Both the position numbers and the translations under genes were made by a program. A DNA stretch of 22,235 nucleotides. Source: a virus. The stretch lies in IMG/VR virus record IMGVR_UViG_3300006922_000208, positions 1 to 22,235 of that record; one strand, 5' to 3'. Positions 13,155 through 20,463 of this stretch are shown here, piece after piece (the first letter of the stretch is position 1; the number at the start of each line of letters is the position of its first letter). The notes below the pieces were generated by a model. That model did not search any database. It was not told the DNA's origin and saw only the letters and a program-made list of their open reading frames with translations.

Positions 13155-13770
13155 TGCCGGTGTCCTCTTTGTTTATTTGTTTGAAACCCCATTCCCTTTC
13201 TTTACACCACCAACATTCACCACACCGACCTCTATTCAATTCCGTACAACTGTGAGTAATAGGCATAATCTCATCCGCGATCCCAAGTGTAAAGCCCCAA
13301 CGTATAGTTTGGTCTTTGGTCATATTTGCGAATGGTTGTCCTACAAACTCCTTGTGTTTTTCTTCCGGTTCCCATCGGTCATTGGGTAGAGGATATCCCT
13401 CTGGCAACATGTCACGTTGATTCGGGGGATACTTGTTCGCACCGTTCAACAGGTAGTCGGCATATCCCTTTTCAAAAATTTCATATGCGCCACTTGTGAC
13501 GTAATCTGAGGGATTGTCTGAGCTGATCTGTCCTACGAGTGTTGTTTTGATTGTTGGTATTTTCAATCGCTGACAAGACCATTCCAATACTTTGTTTGCG
13601 TAGTGTTCTGCACCGTCCAACTTAGGGACTGTGAAGGGGTTACAAACTTGGTTTCGCGCAAGACACACAGATTTGGCAACATACCACAATACTGCGCTGT
13701 CCCATCCACCGGATATCACAACAGCGATCTTTTTATTTATCGGGATCATTTTTTCTAAAGTGTAAAACAT
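13147..13770 (-). CDS. queC: QueC-like PP-loop enzyme (7-cyano-7-deazaguanine synthase-like)
   Basis: 207 residues from ATG at 13770, eight bases after AAGGA. An ATG at 13776 shares a base with the nrdA stop and is the alternative. The ATP PP-loop is VVISGGWDSAVLWY (SGGxDS at 20-25). The C-terminus has Cys175-x7-Cys183-x2-Cys186-x2-Cys189 (SCTELNRGRCGECWWCKER), almost the zinc site of QueC (C-x8-C-x2-C-x2-C). QueC makes preQ0 from carboxy-deazaguanine. In some phages this feeds deazaguanine DNA modification. The usual QueC segment after the PP-loop (YGQRH) is not seen, and QueD, QueE, FolE or DpdA are not in this window, so the substrate may differ. Confidence 0.72.
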   Translation of the reverse strand: MFYTLEKMIPINKKIAVVISGGWDSAVLWYVAKSVCLARNQVCNPFTVPKLDGAEHYANKVLEWSCQRLKIPTIKTTLVGQISSDNPSDYVTSGAYEIFEKGYADYLLNGANKYPPNQRDMLPEGYPLPNDRWEPEEKHKEFVGQPFANMTKDQTIRWGFTLGIADEIMPITHSCTELNRGRCGECWWCKEREWGFKQINKEDTGNE

Positions 13771-13775
13771 TCCCA

Positions 13776-15575
13776 TTATCCTTCGCAGGCAAGACAAGAA
13801 TCTTCATCAATAAGAGACTGCATATCTATCTCTTTGATGACCTCTCTTTCGATCCTCTTTGATACTCTGTCTGCCTTACCTAGTTTCTCTGATCGGCAGT
13901 AGTACATAGTCTTCAATCCACGTTTCCACGCAAGAAAGTGGACAGCGTGTAGATACTTGATGTTTACATCGGGTCTGAAGAATACGTTCAATGACTGCGC
14001 CTGATCGATAAAAGACTGTCTGTCTGCGGCGTGTTCGATTACCCACCGTTGATCGATTTCCATTGCGGTCTTGAAGATGTCCTTCTCCCAATCATCAAGA
14101 AAACTTAGATGTTGTACTGAACCATCATTGGCGATTATCGACGACCAAGTTTCGTCATAATCGATCTTCGGATTCTCTTCAATTTTACTTTTAATGAGGA
14201 CATCCAAATGCTTATTTTTGTTGAGATACGCACCACTAAGCGTGTCCTGGCGATATGCGTTAGCCCTAAAAGGTTCAATAGACGGTGAAGTGTTACCCAT
14301 GATAATACTACTACTAGCATTGGGAGCGATAGCCATAATGTGACTAAATCTTCTCCCTGTGCCTGCTGCGTCAGGCGCTTCACCTCGTTCTTCACCAAGT
14401 TCCAAGTTTGCGTCATTTAAACGACTCCTGATTAATTTAAACATTCTTAGATTAGCACCCTTCGCCATTGCATTTTCCCAAGGCAATCCTTTCTTTTGCA
14501 AATATGCGTGAAAACCTAGAGCACCAATACCAATACTTCTTTCTCTAATTGCAGAAAACTTGGCCCTCTTCACTTGATCTGGGGCGTTGTCAATAAAGTA
14601 TTGCAGTACGTTGTCCAACATCTCTGCAACATCTTTCAAGAAATTACTGTCCTTTGACCATGCGTCATAGTTTTCCAGATTGACGGAAGAGAGACAACAC
14701 ACGGCAGTACGTTCTTCGTTAGTCGGAAGAATGATTTCAGAACACAAATTTGATTGATGAATCTTCAGTCCCAAGTCCTTCTGGAATTCTGGAAGATTTC
14801 TATTACTGGTATCAATGAAGTGAAGATATGGTTCACCCGTCTCCATGCGTAGTTCCAGAATCTTCTGCCACAGTTCCTTGGCGGACACCGTGTCGCGAAT
14901 TGCTCCACTATGGGGGTCAGTAAGGTTCCAACCATCATCGGCGTCAGGGTCCGCCATGCACCGCTCTACGAGTTCCATGAACCTGTCGCTGATGTTGATG
15001 CCATGATGTAAATTCAAACATCTCCAGTTTTGGTCTCCTGTTGGTTTACGCATCTCCAAGAACACTACAACATCTGGGTGTGAGATGTCCAAGTATGTGG
15101 CATAGGAACCACGGCGAGTCCGTCCTTGTCTGTACGCCAGACAAGAGGCGTCATATGTCTTGAGGTGAGGCATAACACCGACCGACTTATCGTCACTGGC
15201 GCGGATACCGAACCCGATACCGACACCACCACCTAACATAGACAACCAGTTTGTTTCCGAAAGATTTTCAACAAGACCTTCGGCGGTGTCGTTGATGTAA
15301 TTTAGAAAACAAGAAATAGGCATACCACGTTTCGATCTACCGTAAGATAGAATCGGGGTTGAGTATGACAACCAATGTTTACTGGAATACTCGTACAATC
15401 GCTGAGCGTGTTCTGGATTAGAACCAAACGCCTTGCTGACGAAAGCAAATCTTTGTTGCGGAGTCGTTTCCTCATCCGTCATGTAACTTTCTTTCAGTCT
15501 TTGCAGACCCAACTTGTCAAATAAATCATCACGCGAGGTATCAATCTGAATACCCAGATATTCTTGTTTGGCCAT
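13776..15575 (-). CDS. nrdA: Class I ribonucleotide reductase, large subunit (alpha)
   Basis: 599 residues. Active-site residues are visible: Cys89 in MPISCFLNYI, Asn276-Leu-Cys278-Ser-Glu280, Cys294 before LSSVNLENY, the radical-transfer pair Tyr558-Tyr559 (MYYCRSEKLG) and the C-terminal shuttle Cys594-x-x-Cys597 (CLACEG end). It reduces ribonucleoside diphosphates together with NrdB. It is much shorter than E. coli or T4 NrdA (about 750) because the N-terminal ATP-cone is absent: the catalytic domain begins at once. So inhibition by dATP at the activity site is expected to be missing, useful for a phage that needs high dNTP. ATG at 15575 lies 4 bases after thyX. Confidence 0.97.
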   Translation of the reverse strand: MAKQEYLGIQIDTSRDDLFDKLGLQRLKESYMTDEETTPQQRFAFVSKAFGSNPEHAQRLYEYSSKHWLSYSTPILSYGRSKRGMPISCFLNYINDTAEGLVENLSETNWLSMLGGGVGIGFGIRASDDKSVGVMPHLKTYDASCLAYRQGRTRRGSYATYLDISHPDVVVFLEMRKPTGDQNWRCLNLHHGINISDRFMELVERCMADPDADDGWNLTDPHSGAIRDTVSAKELWQKILELRMETGEPYLHFIDTSNRNLPEFQKDLGLKIHQSNLCSEIILPTNEERTAVCCLSSVNLENYDAWSKDSNFLKDVAEMLDNVLQYFIDNAPDQVKRAKFSAIRERSIGIGALGFHAYLQKKGLPWENAMAKGANLRMFKLIRSRLNDANLELGEERGEAPDAAGTGRRFSHIMAIAPNASSSIIMGNTSPSIEPFRANAYRQDTLSGAYLNKNKHLDVLIKSKIEENPKIDYDETWSSIIANDGSVQHLSFLDDWEKDIFKTAMEIDQRWVIEHAADRQSFIDQAQSLNVFFRPDVNIKYLHAVHFLAWKRGLKTMYYCRSEKLGKADRVSKRIEREVIKEIDMQSLIDEDSCLACEG

Positions 15576-15579
15576 AATC

Positions 15580-16269
15580 TTATTTCTCTTCTAGTGCGTC
15601 TACTATGTCTGGGAAATGAATGCCAACGATGTTCCAACATTTGTCGGCAATTTTCATGTGTTCTTTTTGTGTGCCGTTCTCACGGCGTAGTTCGCAATAG
15701 TGAATCCAAGAACGCAATGTACCACCCATATACAGTGTTGATTCTGTAAGTCCTTCTGGTAATACTGCTCTTGCCTGTTCCTTTGCGATTCCGTTGTCTA
15801 ACGCCCACTGGTAAATCTTTTTTGTCTCATGGATATGTCGGTGTTGCATCATATTCCATTCTTCAGACAAACGTCCTTCTGGGGTTGAAAGTCCGTCTTT
15901 GCGGACACGGTGATCTATTTCGATGCTGTTCTGTCTATTCTTGGGGTCTTGCAATCTTGCTTGACGAGAAGTAAAATTCTCACTGACCGCATACCGCTGA
16001 CTAAACTCTTGAAAACTAAAACTTCGATGTCTCAAGATTTGTCTGGCGATATCCCGCGTAGTTTTAATCTCCATTGTCATGTGTACCATTTCAAATGGAG
16101 ACCAGTGATTATTTTTTGCTAAGTACCGCAAAAGTTTGGGAGAGGTTTCTTTATTATTCTGGTTGTCGGGGTTACTCACCCTAGCAACATATGAAACCAA
16201 CTCTCCCGCAGTGCCACATCCTGTGATAGCAGAAGGTTTTGATACACTAATCAAATTCACTTCACTCAT
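15580..16269 (-). CDS. thyX: Flavin-dependent thymidylate synthase ThyX
   Basis: 229 residues. The ThyX signature RHRxxSxxxxSxR is complete at residues 80-92 (RHRSFSFQEFSQR). Upstream HWSPFEMVHMTMEI is the usual beta-strand region that binds FAD and folate, and the C-terminal half has the conserved LPEGLTESTLYMGGTLRSW. It methylates dUMP to dTMP using methylene-tetrahydrofolate and NADPH/FAD. It works with dCMP deaminase and NrdAB in the same cluster. T4 itself carries the unrelated Td; ThyX is common in marine T4-like phages. The start follows AAAGGA by seven bases (ATATATA). Confidence 0.97.
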   Translation of the reverse strand: MSEVNLISVSKPSAITGCGTAGELVSYVARVSNPDNQNNKETSPKLLRYLAKNNHWSPFEMVHMTMEIKTTRDIARQILRHRSFSFQEFSQRYAVSENFTSRQARLQDPKNRQNSIEIDHRVRKDGLSTPEGRLSEEWNMMQHRHIHETKKIYQWALDNGIAKEQARAVLPEGLTESTLYMGGTLRSWIHYCELRRENGTQKEHMKIADKCWNIVGIHFPDIVDALEEK

Positions 16270-16293
16270 TATATATTCCTTTACAACTTAAAC

Positions 16294-16605
16294 TTACTTA
16301 GACTTCAATCCATCCTGATACGCGGATACCATCTTCTTCTTTGTTTGACGAGCGTCCAACTTGATACCCTGCTTTGCAGCTTGTGCATCTAGTTGCTTTT
16401 TGGTCAACTTCATCAACTCTTCATAAGAAGGTAGTCCGAGTGATGCGAGACCTACGTCATAGTTTGCTTCTACCTGTTCCGGTGTCAGCGATTTTGATGC
16501 TCCAGTAGCGTTGTCAATCGCCTTTTCAGCTTTGGGTTTAAACATGAAAGTCCAAAAACCCCAAACAAACAATACTGCGACACCGGCAAGAATTAAAAAT
16601 TCCAT
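16294..16605 (-). CDS. Membrane-anchored protein with HeH/SAP-like C-terminal domain
   Basis: 103 residues. The start is ATG at 16605, six bases after TTAGGAG; ATG at 16611 touches the ribosome site and is unlikely. Residues 1-22 (MEFLILAGVAVLFVWGFWTF) form a TM anchor, followed by FKPKAEKAIDNATG and a linker. The last 45 residues, with SYEELMKLTKKQLDAQAAKQ and then GIKLDARQTKKKMVSAYQ, fit the helix-extended-loop-helix (HeH/SAP/LEM-like) pattern that binds DNA or folds the end of termination-like factors. It lies directly after the primase gene. A membrane tether for DNA or a replication protein is a possible reading; no partner is known. Confidence 0.65.
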   Translation of the reverse strand: MEFLILAGVAVLFVWGFWTFMFKPKAEKAIDNATGASKSLTPEQVEANYDVGLASLGLPSYEELMKLTKKQLDAQAAKQGIKLDARQTKKKMVSAYQDGLKSK

Positions 16606-16614
16606 TACCATCTC

Positions 16615-17652
16615 CTAACATTTTTTCCATTGGTTAAAGTTAAATTGAGCAGACAGTCCACGGTATGTGTTGTTGTCTACTATATCTTGTACGTTCAAAC
16701 CACTTGTTACCATATCATTTATATCTTTCTGAGATATGCTCTCAGGCCAAATAACGACATTGTAATTCTGATCGACGTACTTTGACATCAACTTACAAAC
16801 ATCCTTGTTCTTCGGTTGATTATCAAAAACGATGCGAATTTTTTCTGGATCAAAACCTAGACTATCTATCTTATTGAAAGATGTTCCGGCACACGCAATG
16901 CAGTTGTCAAGAAACAGAGAATCCAGTGGACCCTCAACAACAGTGGCCATCTTTGTGTTATCCACCTGTTCCAATCCAAATACAGTAGGAGCATCTTCCC
17001 TAACTTTGACAAGGATGTATCTCAGTGTCTCACCACGCATGGCTCGCAAAGAAACGGCAGTCAATCTACCGTGTTTGTCAAAGAATGGAATTGCTAGTCT
17101 GGGTTCCTCCGTAATAATACTCGCCGCATACTTCTCATTCAGTTGTACAACATTTTTTATGTTGTCAATATAGTAAAGTCTGTCCCAAACTTTCTTGGGG
17201 ATATCTCGACTCTCCACATATTCGACAACCTCATGGTCATATGGTAATGTGCTTACCTTGTCCATTATATTATCTATAAGAGTCTTTACTTTTGGCTGTT
17301 CTGGTTCTTCGTTTTTGTCAAAGAGGGTGTGTCCGTTGGGTGTCCAATTGGACCCCGTTGGTTGCCACTGTTTTCTTTCTCCCTCGGTGTACTTCTCTAA
17401 ACAATATTCCTTGTATGATAATGGGTCAAGTTGTTTCAAAACATTCCCAAAACTAGCTCCGTATCCACATTTGTGACACTTGTAGATCATGTTGTTTTCT
17501 TTGCGGAAGAAGTATCCACGCATCTTGTTCAGTTTGCGTTTGGAGTCTCCACAGAAGGGACATCTCACATTAAAGAGATAGTCATTCTTGCGCTTGAATT
17601 TCTCAAAACGATAGGAAATGAAGTTTAGGTATTTTACGTCAACATATAGCAT
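16615..17652 (-). CDS. 61: DNA primase (T4 gp61-like)
   Basis: 345 residues. N-terminal zinc ribbon: Cys31-x2-Cys34 (RCPFCGDSKRK) and Cys59-x2-Cys62 (YKCHKCGYG). The TOPRIM core is VVEGPLDSLF (Glu240), IVFDNQP (Asp277) and SQKDINDMV (309-315). It makes the short RNA primers for lagging-strand synthesis together with the replicative helicase. Length matches T4 gp61 (342). ATG at 17652 is the only plausible start because the ribbon is close to the N-terminus. There is no Shine-Dalgarno, and the start is 6 bases after the -10 of a promoter (17659-17687), a point discussed in the findings. Confidence 0.95.
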   Translation of the reverse strand: MLYVDVKYLNFISYRFEKFKRKNDYLFNVRCPFCGDSKRKLNKMRGYFFRKENNMIYKCHKCGYGASFGNVLKQLDPLSYKEYCLEKYTEGERKQWQPTGSNWTPNGHTLFDKNEEPEQPKVKTLIDNIMDKVSTLPYDHEVVEYVESRDIPKKVWDRLYYIDNIKNVVQLNEKYAASIITEEPRLAIPFFDKHGRLTAVSLRAMRGETLRYILVKVREDAPTVFGLEQVDNTKMATVVEGPLDSLFLDNCIACAGTSFNKIDSLGFDPEKIRIVFDNQPKNKDVCKLMSKYVDQNYNVVIWPESISQKDINDMVTSGLNVQDIVDNNTYRGLSAQFNFNQWKKC

Positions 17653-17658
17653 CAGTCT

Positions 17659-17687
17659 ATAGTACTAGAAACCCATGTATAAGTCAA
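17659..17687 (-). promoter_or_regulatory. Promoter at primase start, TTGACT-N17-TACTAT
   Basis: Minus strand TTGACT (17687-17682) and TACTAT (17664-17659) are separated by 17 bases. The -35 lies inside the end of the glycosyltransferase-like gene. Six bases (AGACTG) separate the -10 from the ATG at 17652, so transcription would start at or within a base or two of the start codon. Confidence 0.7.
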
Positions 17688-18618
17688 GGTCTTTTTTGAT
17701 TTTCAAAGATTTTTCTAGTCTAGATACGTCATCTGCAAGTCGGGGTACTTCGGTAGGTAGTTGAATCTCTTCCAAGATTTCAAAACATCTTTTTTGGTTG
17801 TGTTTTCGGCACTCCAAAGTTTCTTCATGCAATTCTGGTAGTGTGTATTCTTCTCGCAGTCGTTTGAGTTCTCTAACCAACCCTCTTGCCCTGAGATATG
17901 GATTTGGTTCCATGTCATACTCGTAGTTGATTATTTGGTGTGGGAAATGAAATCCCCATTCCATGAGTGGGTCCATCATATTTTTGTTGCCAAAAATCAG
18001 AGGTAGTCTCATGCCAAGCATCGGTTTCCAAGTTTTTTCTGTATAGAACGTGTGATCTTCATGTGTCTCTACCACCAAGTCAATGAGACACAGATCATAC
18101 CAAGGCGGGAATCTGTGAGTCTTTTGTTGGTTATCACCTTTCCATACACATCTATCGACATCTTCTCTGTAGTGTTCTACAACATCCCTATAGATGCCTT
18201 TGCCGACAAAGGTGACATACTGACCAATACACCTCTGTGACAGTAACAGGTCATAAATCATCTCTCTGTGGGGTCTCTTCTGACCCAACATACATGTATA
18301 CAATTGGCAGGGTAGGCGGGATGTTTGCCAGTATTGTTCTGGGTCTACGCCGCTGTTTACGATATCCCAACAGGCATTCACCGTATCAATTAACCAGAAG
18401 TACGGCCAACTAATAAATTTTGTGTTGTTTTCGGGGTATTGTTTTGGATGTAAGTTACCAGTGATTTCTGTGTAACTTTTGACTTTTAGGGGTCGGTTGT
18501 TGTAATCGTAATCAGGTACAATTTCTACTTCATTGGAATTGTAAAACAAAACATCTTCGTTGTGGTATCGTCCACGCAGTAGAGAGTCTTTGGTTTGGTT
18601 ATCGTTGATTACAATCAT
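17665..18618 (-). CDS. Glycosyltransferase-like protein
   Basis: 317 residues. The best landmark is FYTEKTWKPMLGMRLPLIFG (from about residue 193), followed by NKNMMDPLMEWGFHFPHQII. This 'TEKTWKP...P.I.G....L...GF' segment resembles the nucleotide-sugar site of GT10/exostosin-like phage proteins, from memory. The first half is without landmarks. The end is charged helix (LRARGLVRELKRLREEY). If real it would modify a glycan, DNA base or virion protein. No TM segment. ATG at 18618 has no Shine-Dalgarno and lies 6 bases after the -10 of its promoter. I consider the fold plausible, the donor and acceptor unknown. Confidence 0.55.
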   Translation of the reverse strand: MIVINDNQTKDSLLRGRYHNEDVLFYNSNEVEIVPDYDYNNRPLKVKSYTEITGNLHPKQYPENNTKFISWPYFWLIDTVNACWDIVNSGVDPEQYWQTSRLPCQLYTCMLGQKRPHREMIYDLLLSQRCIGQYVTFVGKGIYRDVVEHYREDVDRCVWKGDNQQKTHRFPPWYDLCLIDLVVETHEDHTFYTEKTWKPMLGMRLPLIFGNKNMMDPLMEWGFHFPHQIINYEYDMEPNPYLRARGLVRELKRLREEYTLPELHEETLECRKHNQKRCFEILEEIQLPTEVPRLADDVSRLEKSLKIKKDLDLYMGF

Positions 18619-18624
18619 TACATA

Positions 18625-18653
18625 ATAGTACCACCAATGTGGCCAAATGTCAA
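18625..18653 (-). promoter_or_regulatory. Promoter at glycosyltransferase-like gene start, TTGACA-N17-TACTAT
   Basis: Minus strand TTGACA (18653-18648) and TACTAT (18630-18625) are 17 bases apart, with a perfect -35. Six bases (TATGTA) separate the -10 from the ATG at 18618. The spacer contains a small inverted repeat CCAC-ATTG-GTGG. The -35 overlaps the stop of the preceding tail-anchored protein gene. Confidence 0.78.
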
Positions 18654-19087
18654 CCCAATAAGTTCATAAGACTCGCGTTACCAGCAATAAATCCAAGTAC
18701 TGCAGCAGCACCCATAATCATCCACTGTCTCTTTTCTACATTGCGGAGTCGTTCTTCTTCTATGCGTTGTTGATCCAACATTGCATCCTTCAAATCTGCT
18801 ATAGAATCCATGAGACTTTTAGTCTCTTCTTTCATCTCTTCAGATAATTCTCTATGAACCGTAGTGATCCTAGAGTGAAGTTGTTCATACCTCTGGTCAA
18901 ACATAGAAAATTGCGTCTCCAATTCGATTTCCGTAGCGTTAATTCTAGTTTCGTGAGAAGATAATACTTCTCGTATGGATACGTTTAGTTCTGCAATTTT
19001 TTCTATGGAAGTGTCAAGACGACTAAAAAATCCTTCCATTTTTCTGGTATCAGCTTCCAGTACGGCGATTCTGGTCTCAGTTGACAT
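18650..19087 (-). CDS. Tail-anchored coiled-coil protein, 145 aa
   Basis: 145 residues. From 1 to about 118 the sequence is a long heptad-type helix (TRIAVLEADTRKMEGFF..., SHETRINATEIELETQFSMF, LRNVEKRQW), strongly predicted coiled coil. Residues about 122-143 (WMIMGAAAVLGFIAGNASLM) are one hydrophobic span at the very C-terminus, making a tail-anchored inner-membrane protein. I recall similar small coiled-coil proteins in T4-like marine phages with unknown role. Its position after virion-type genes suggests head, tail or lysis-related late expression, but none is shown. ATG at 19087 follows GAGGAAG by 7 bases. Confidence 0.75.
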   Translation of the reverse strand: MSTETRIAVLEADTRKMEGFFSRLDTSIEKIAELNVSIREVLSSHETRINATEIELETQFSMFDQRYEQLHSRITTVHRELSEEMKEETKSLMDSIADLKDAMLDQQRIEEERLRNVEKRQWMIMGAAAVLGFIAGNASLMNLLG

Positions 19088-19625
19088 TTGGAAACTTCCT
19101 CTTCTTCTTTCTACGTTGAAGAGGCATTGCTATGGATTTTCGGCCTGGTTCACCTTGCGCGTCAGTTCCCAGACCAGCGATTTTACCACCCGTCATTGGT
19201 CCTGCAACATTAGCGATTTCTTCTCCCATCATGAAATATTTGAATGGGACATTACCAGCTTCTAGAATTTTAGCCTCAGTGATTACATTTTCATCTTGTG
19301 AATACATATCAAGTAAAACTTGAAATTCATCATCTGACATATTTTCGATGTCATTGTTTTCTCTTATCATGGCAATAGCAGAAGCAAATACTAATAATCT
19401 TCTGGCAGCTGCATTTGATGAGGTGGTCAATGCTCTACGAATTTTGAATCCGAGTCTATCTAAAAAGGTGTATGCGTTTCGTTCTTCGGAGGTGCGAGGG
19501 TCTTTAATTTTGTTGCCTTTATTGTCGATGATACCCATCTCAAAAGCTGGATGCTTCTCGTAGGGTGTACTAAACAACCTGAGAAGTCTTATCGCTACGA
19601 GACTATCAACTACAGTTCTTGACAT
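19077..19625 (-). CDS. Conserved phage protein of unknown function, 182 aa
   Basis: 182 residues. The N-terminus is MSRTVVDSLVAIRLLRLFST, then an FEMGIIDNKGNKIK and RNAYTFLDRLGFKIRRALT region, then a helix with ARRLLVFASAIAMIRE. The C-terminus is Gly-rich (GPMTGGKIAGLGTDAQGEPG) and ends in a very basic tail (RRKKKRKFPNVN). From memory, the 'MGIIDxKGxKIK..RTxEExxAYTxLxRLxFxIKR' pattern recurs in marine phages, with no function known. The basic tail suggests DNA contact or capsid interior. Its start shares one base with the upstream stop (TGATG). Confidence 0.75.
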   Translation of the reverse strand: MSRTVVDSLVAIRLLRLFSTPYEKHPAFEMGIIDNKGNKIKDPRTSEERNAYTFLDRLGFKIRRALTTSSNAAARRLLVFASAIAMIRENNDIENMSDDEFQVLLDMYSQDENVITEAKILEAGNVPFKYFMMGEEIANVAGPMTGGKIAGLGTDAQGEPGRKSIAMPLQRRKKKRKFPNVN

Positions 19626-20002
19626 CAGATATTCCTAAGTATGTTAATAATTTTAAAGTCCAGTGGTATATCATCACCGCGAACACCACCAGTAATTATT
19701 GACTCCAAAGGCATCCGGTTTAGGAATACCAAAAAAGTTTTTAGTATTGACCAATGTTGTTTATCAATCTTGTAAAACAACATTGGAGTAGCATGTCTAT
19801 CAAACACGTTGTATAATACTATAAGGTGATTCAAGATGAGTCTGTCATTTAATTGACCCGATCTTTCATATCTTCTAAACAACCTCTTCAGATACTTGAA
19901 TCTTTTTACATCTTCCTCAAAGTCTTCGATCCCCGAACACTCTGGACTGTTGTAATGTTTTATAGCATAAACAAGATAATTACTTTCATTCAATTCAATC
20001 AT
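19625..20002 (-). CDS. Conserved phage protein of unknown function, 125 aa
   Basis: 125 residues, mostly helical: MIELNESNYLVYAIKHYNSP, CSGIEDFEEDVKRFKYLKRL, FRRYERSGQLNDRLILNHLI and LYNVFDRHATPMLFYKID. This run is one I have seen in many marine phages, where it is uniformly unassigned. The last segment (HWSILKTFLVFLNRMP) is hydrophobic but interrupted by charges, so soluble is likelier. It lies between a virion-like gene and the 182-aa unknown, and has no clear Shine-Dalgarno at ATG 20002 (CCTAATAATAAT), 7 bases after the upstream stop. Confidence 0.75.
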   Translation of the reverse strand: MIELNESNYLVYAIKHYNSPECSGIEDFEEDVKRFKYLKRLFRRYERSGQLNDRLILNHLIVLYNVFDRHATPMLFYKIDKQHWSILKTFLVFLNRMPLESIITGGVRGDDIPLDFKIINILRNI

Positions 20003-20009
20003 ATTATTA

Positions 20010-20453
20010 TTAGGTTACCGCAGCAGAACCCCCAACCATCCACCACTTCGATCCTGCATAAATCAGAAGGGCGGTGTCACCAGCACTGTCAAAGGTAATA
20101 GTGTCATGTCCCAGATCGCTGTCATCCAGCAAAAGGGTCACGGCACTAGCATTAGAAGTCATGATGATAGTTTTTAACTGACCTGTAGTTCCACCAGTGA
20201 GGGTAAGAGTACCACCAACAGCAGGATCAACAATCAGATGTACGTTGTAATCATTTGACAATACACCAGCACTTGTAACATTTATATGATCTCCAATAGA
20301 AACCTTGTCTGCGAACAATGTTGGAGTAGAAATCTGTCCAAATATGTTTGCAGTACTAACTTTCTTACTGGAACCACCTTGTACAAGGTAGTGGGTATCA
20401 TCAGCGGCCACCGAGGTGGCCGCAGTGAGTTCTGATAGTTTTGAATCAGACAT
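20010..20453 (-). CDS. Beta-rich virion-like protein, 147 aa
   Basis: 147 residues. The N-terminus SDSKLSELTAATSVAADDTH is followed by YLVQGGSSKKVSTANIF, a short segment I recognise at the start of many phage tail-fibre or decoration-type proteins. The rest is Thr/Ser/Gly-rich strands (GTLTLTGGTTGQLKTIIMTS, then TLLLDDSDLGHDTITFDS) ending in YAGSKWWMVGG, typical of trimeric fibre beta-prisms. No enzyme motif. Likely exposed on the virion. ATG at 20453 has AAGG nine bases upstream. A strong hairpin lies early in the coding sequence (20404-20423). Confidence 0.78.
   Translation of the reverse strand: MSDSKLSELTAATSVAADDTHYLVQGGSSKKVSTANIFGQISTPTLFADKVSIGDHINVTSAGVLSNDYNVHLIVDPAVGGTLTLTGGTTGQLKTIIMTSNASAVTLLLDDSDLGHDTITFDSAGDTALLIYAGSKWWMVGGSAAVT
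20404..20423 (-). repeat. Perfect GC-rich hairpin inside the 147-aa gene
   Basis: In the transcript GCGGCCAC-CTCG-GTGGCCGC forms an 8-bp GC-rich stem closed by a CTCG tetraloop (or 9 bp with two-base loop). It starts 30 bases after the A of the start codon. No U-tract follows, so it is not an intrinsic terminator. It encodes the AATSVAA part of the protein. Confidence 0.75.
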
Positions 20454-20463
20454 CAGTTAAACC

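Noticed and set aside
16717-16724. TATAAATG (minus strand), close to the T4 late box
   Set aside because: It is inside the primase gene, differs from the consensus in the last base and has no suitable gene start just downstream.
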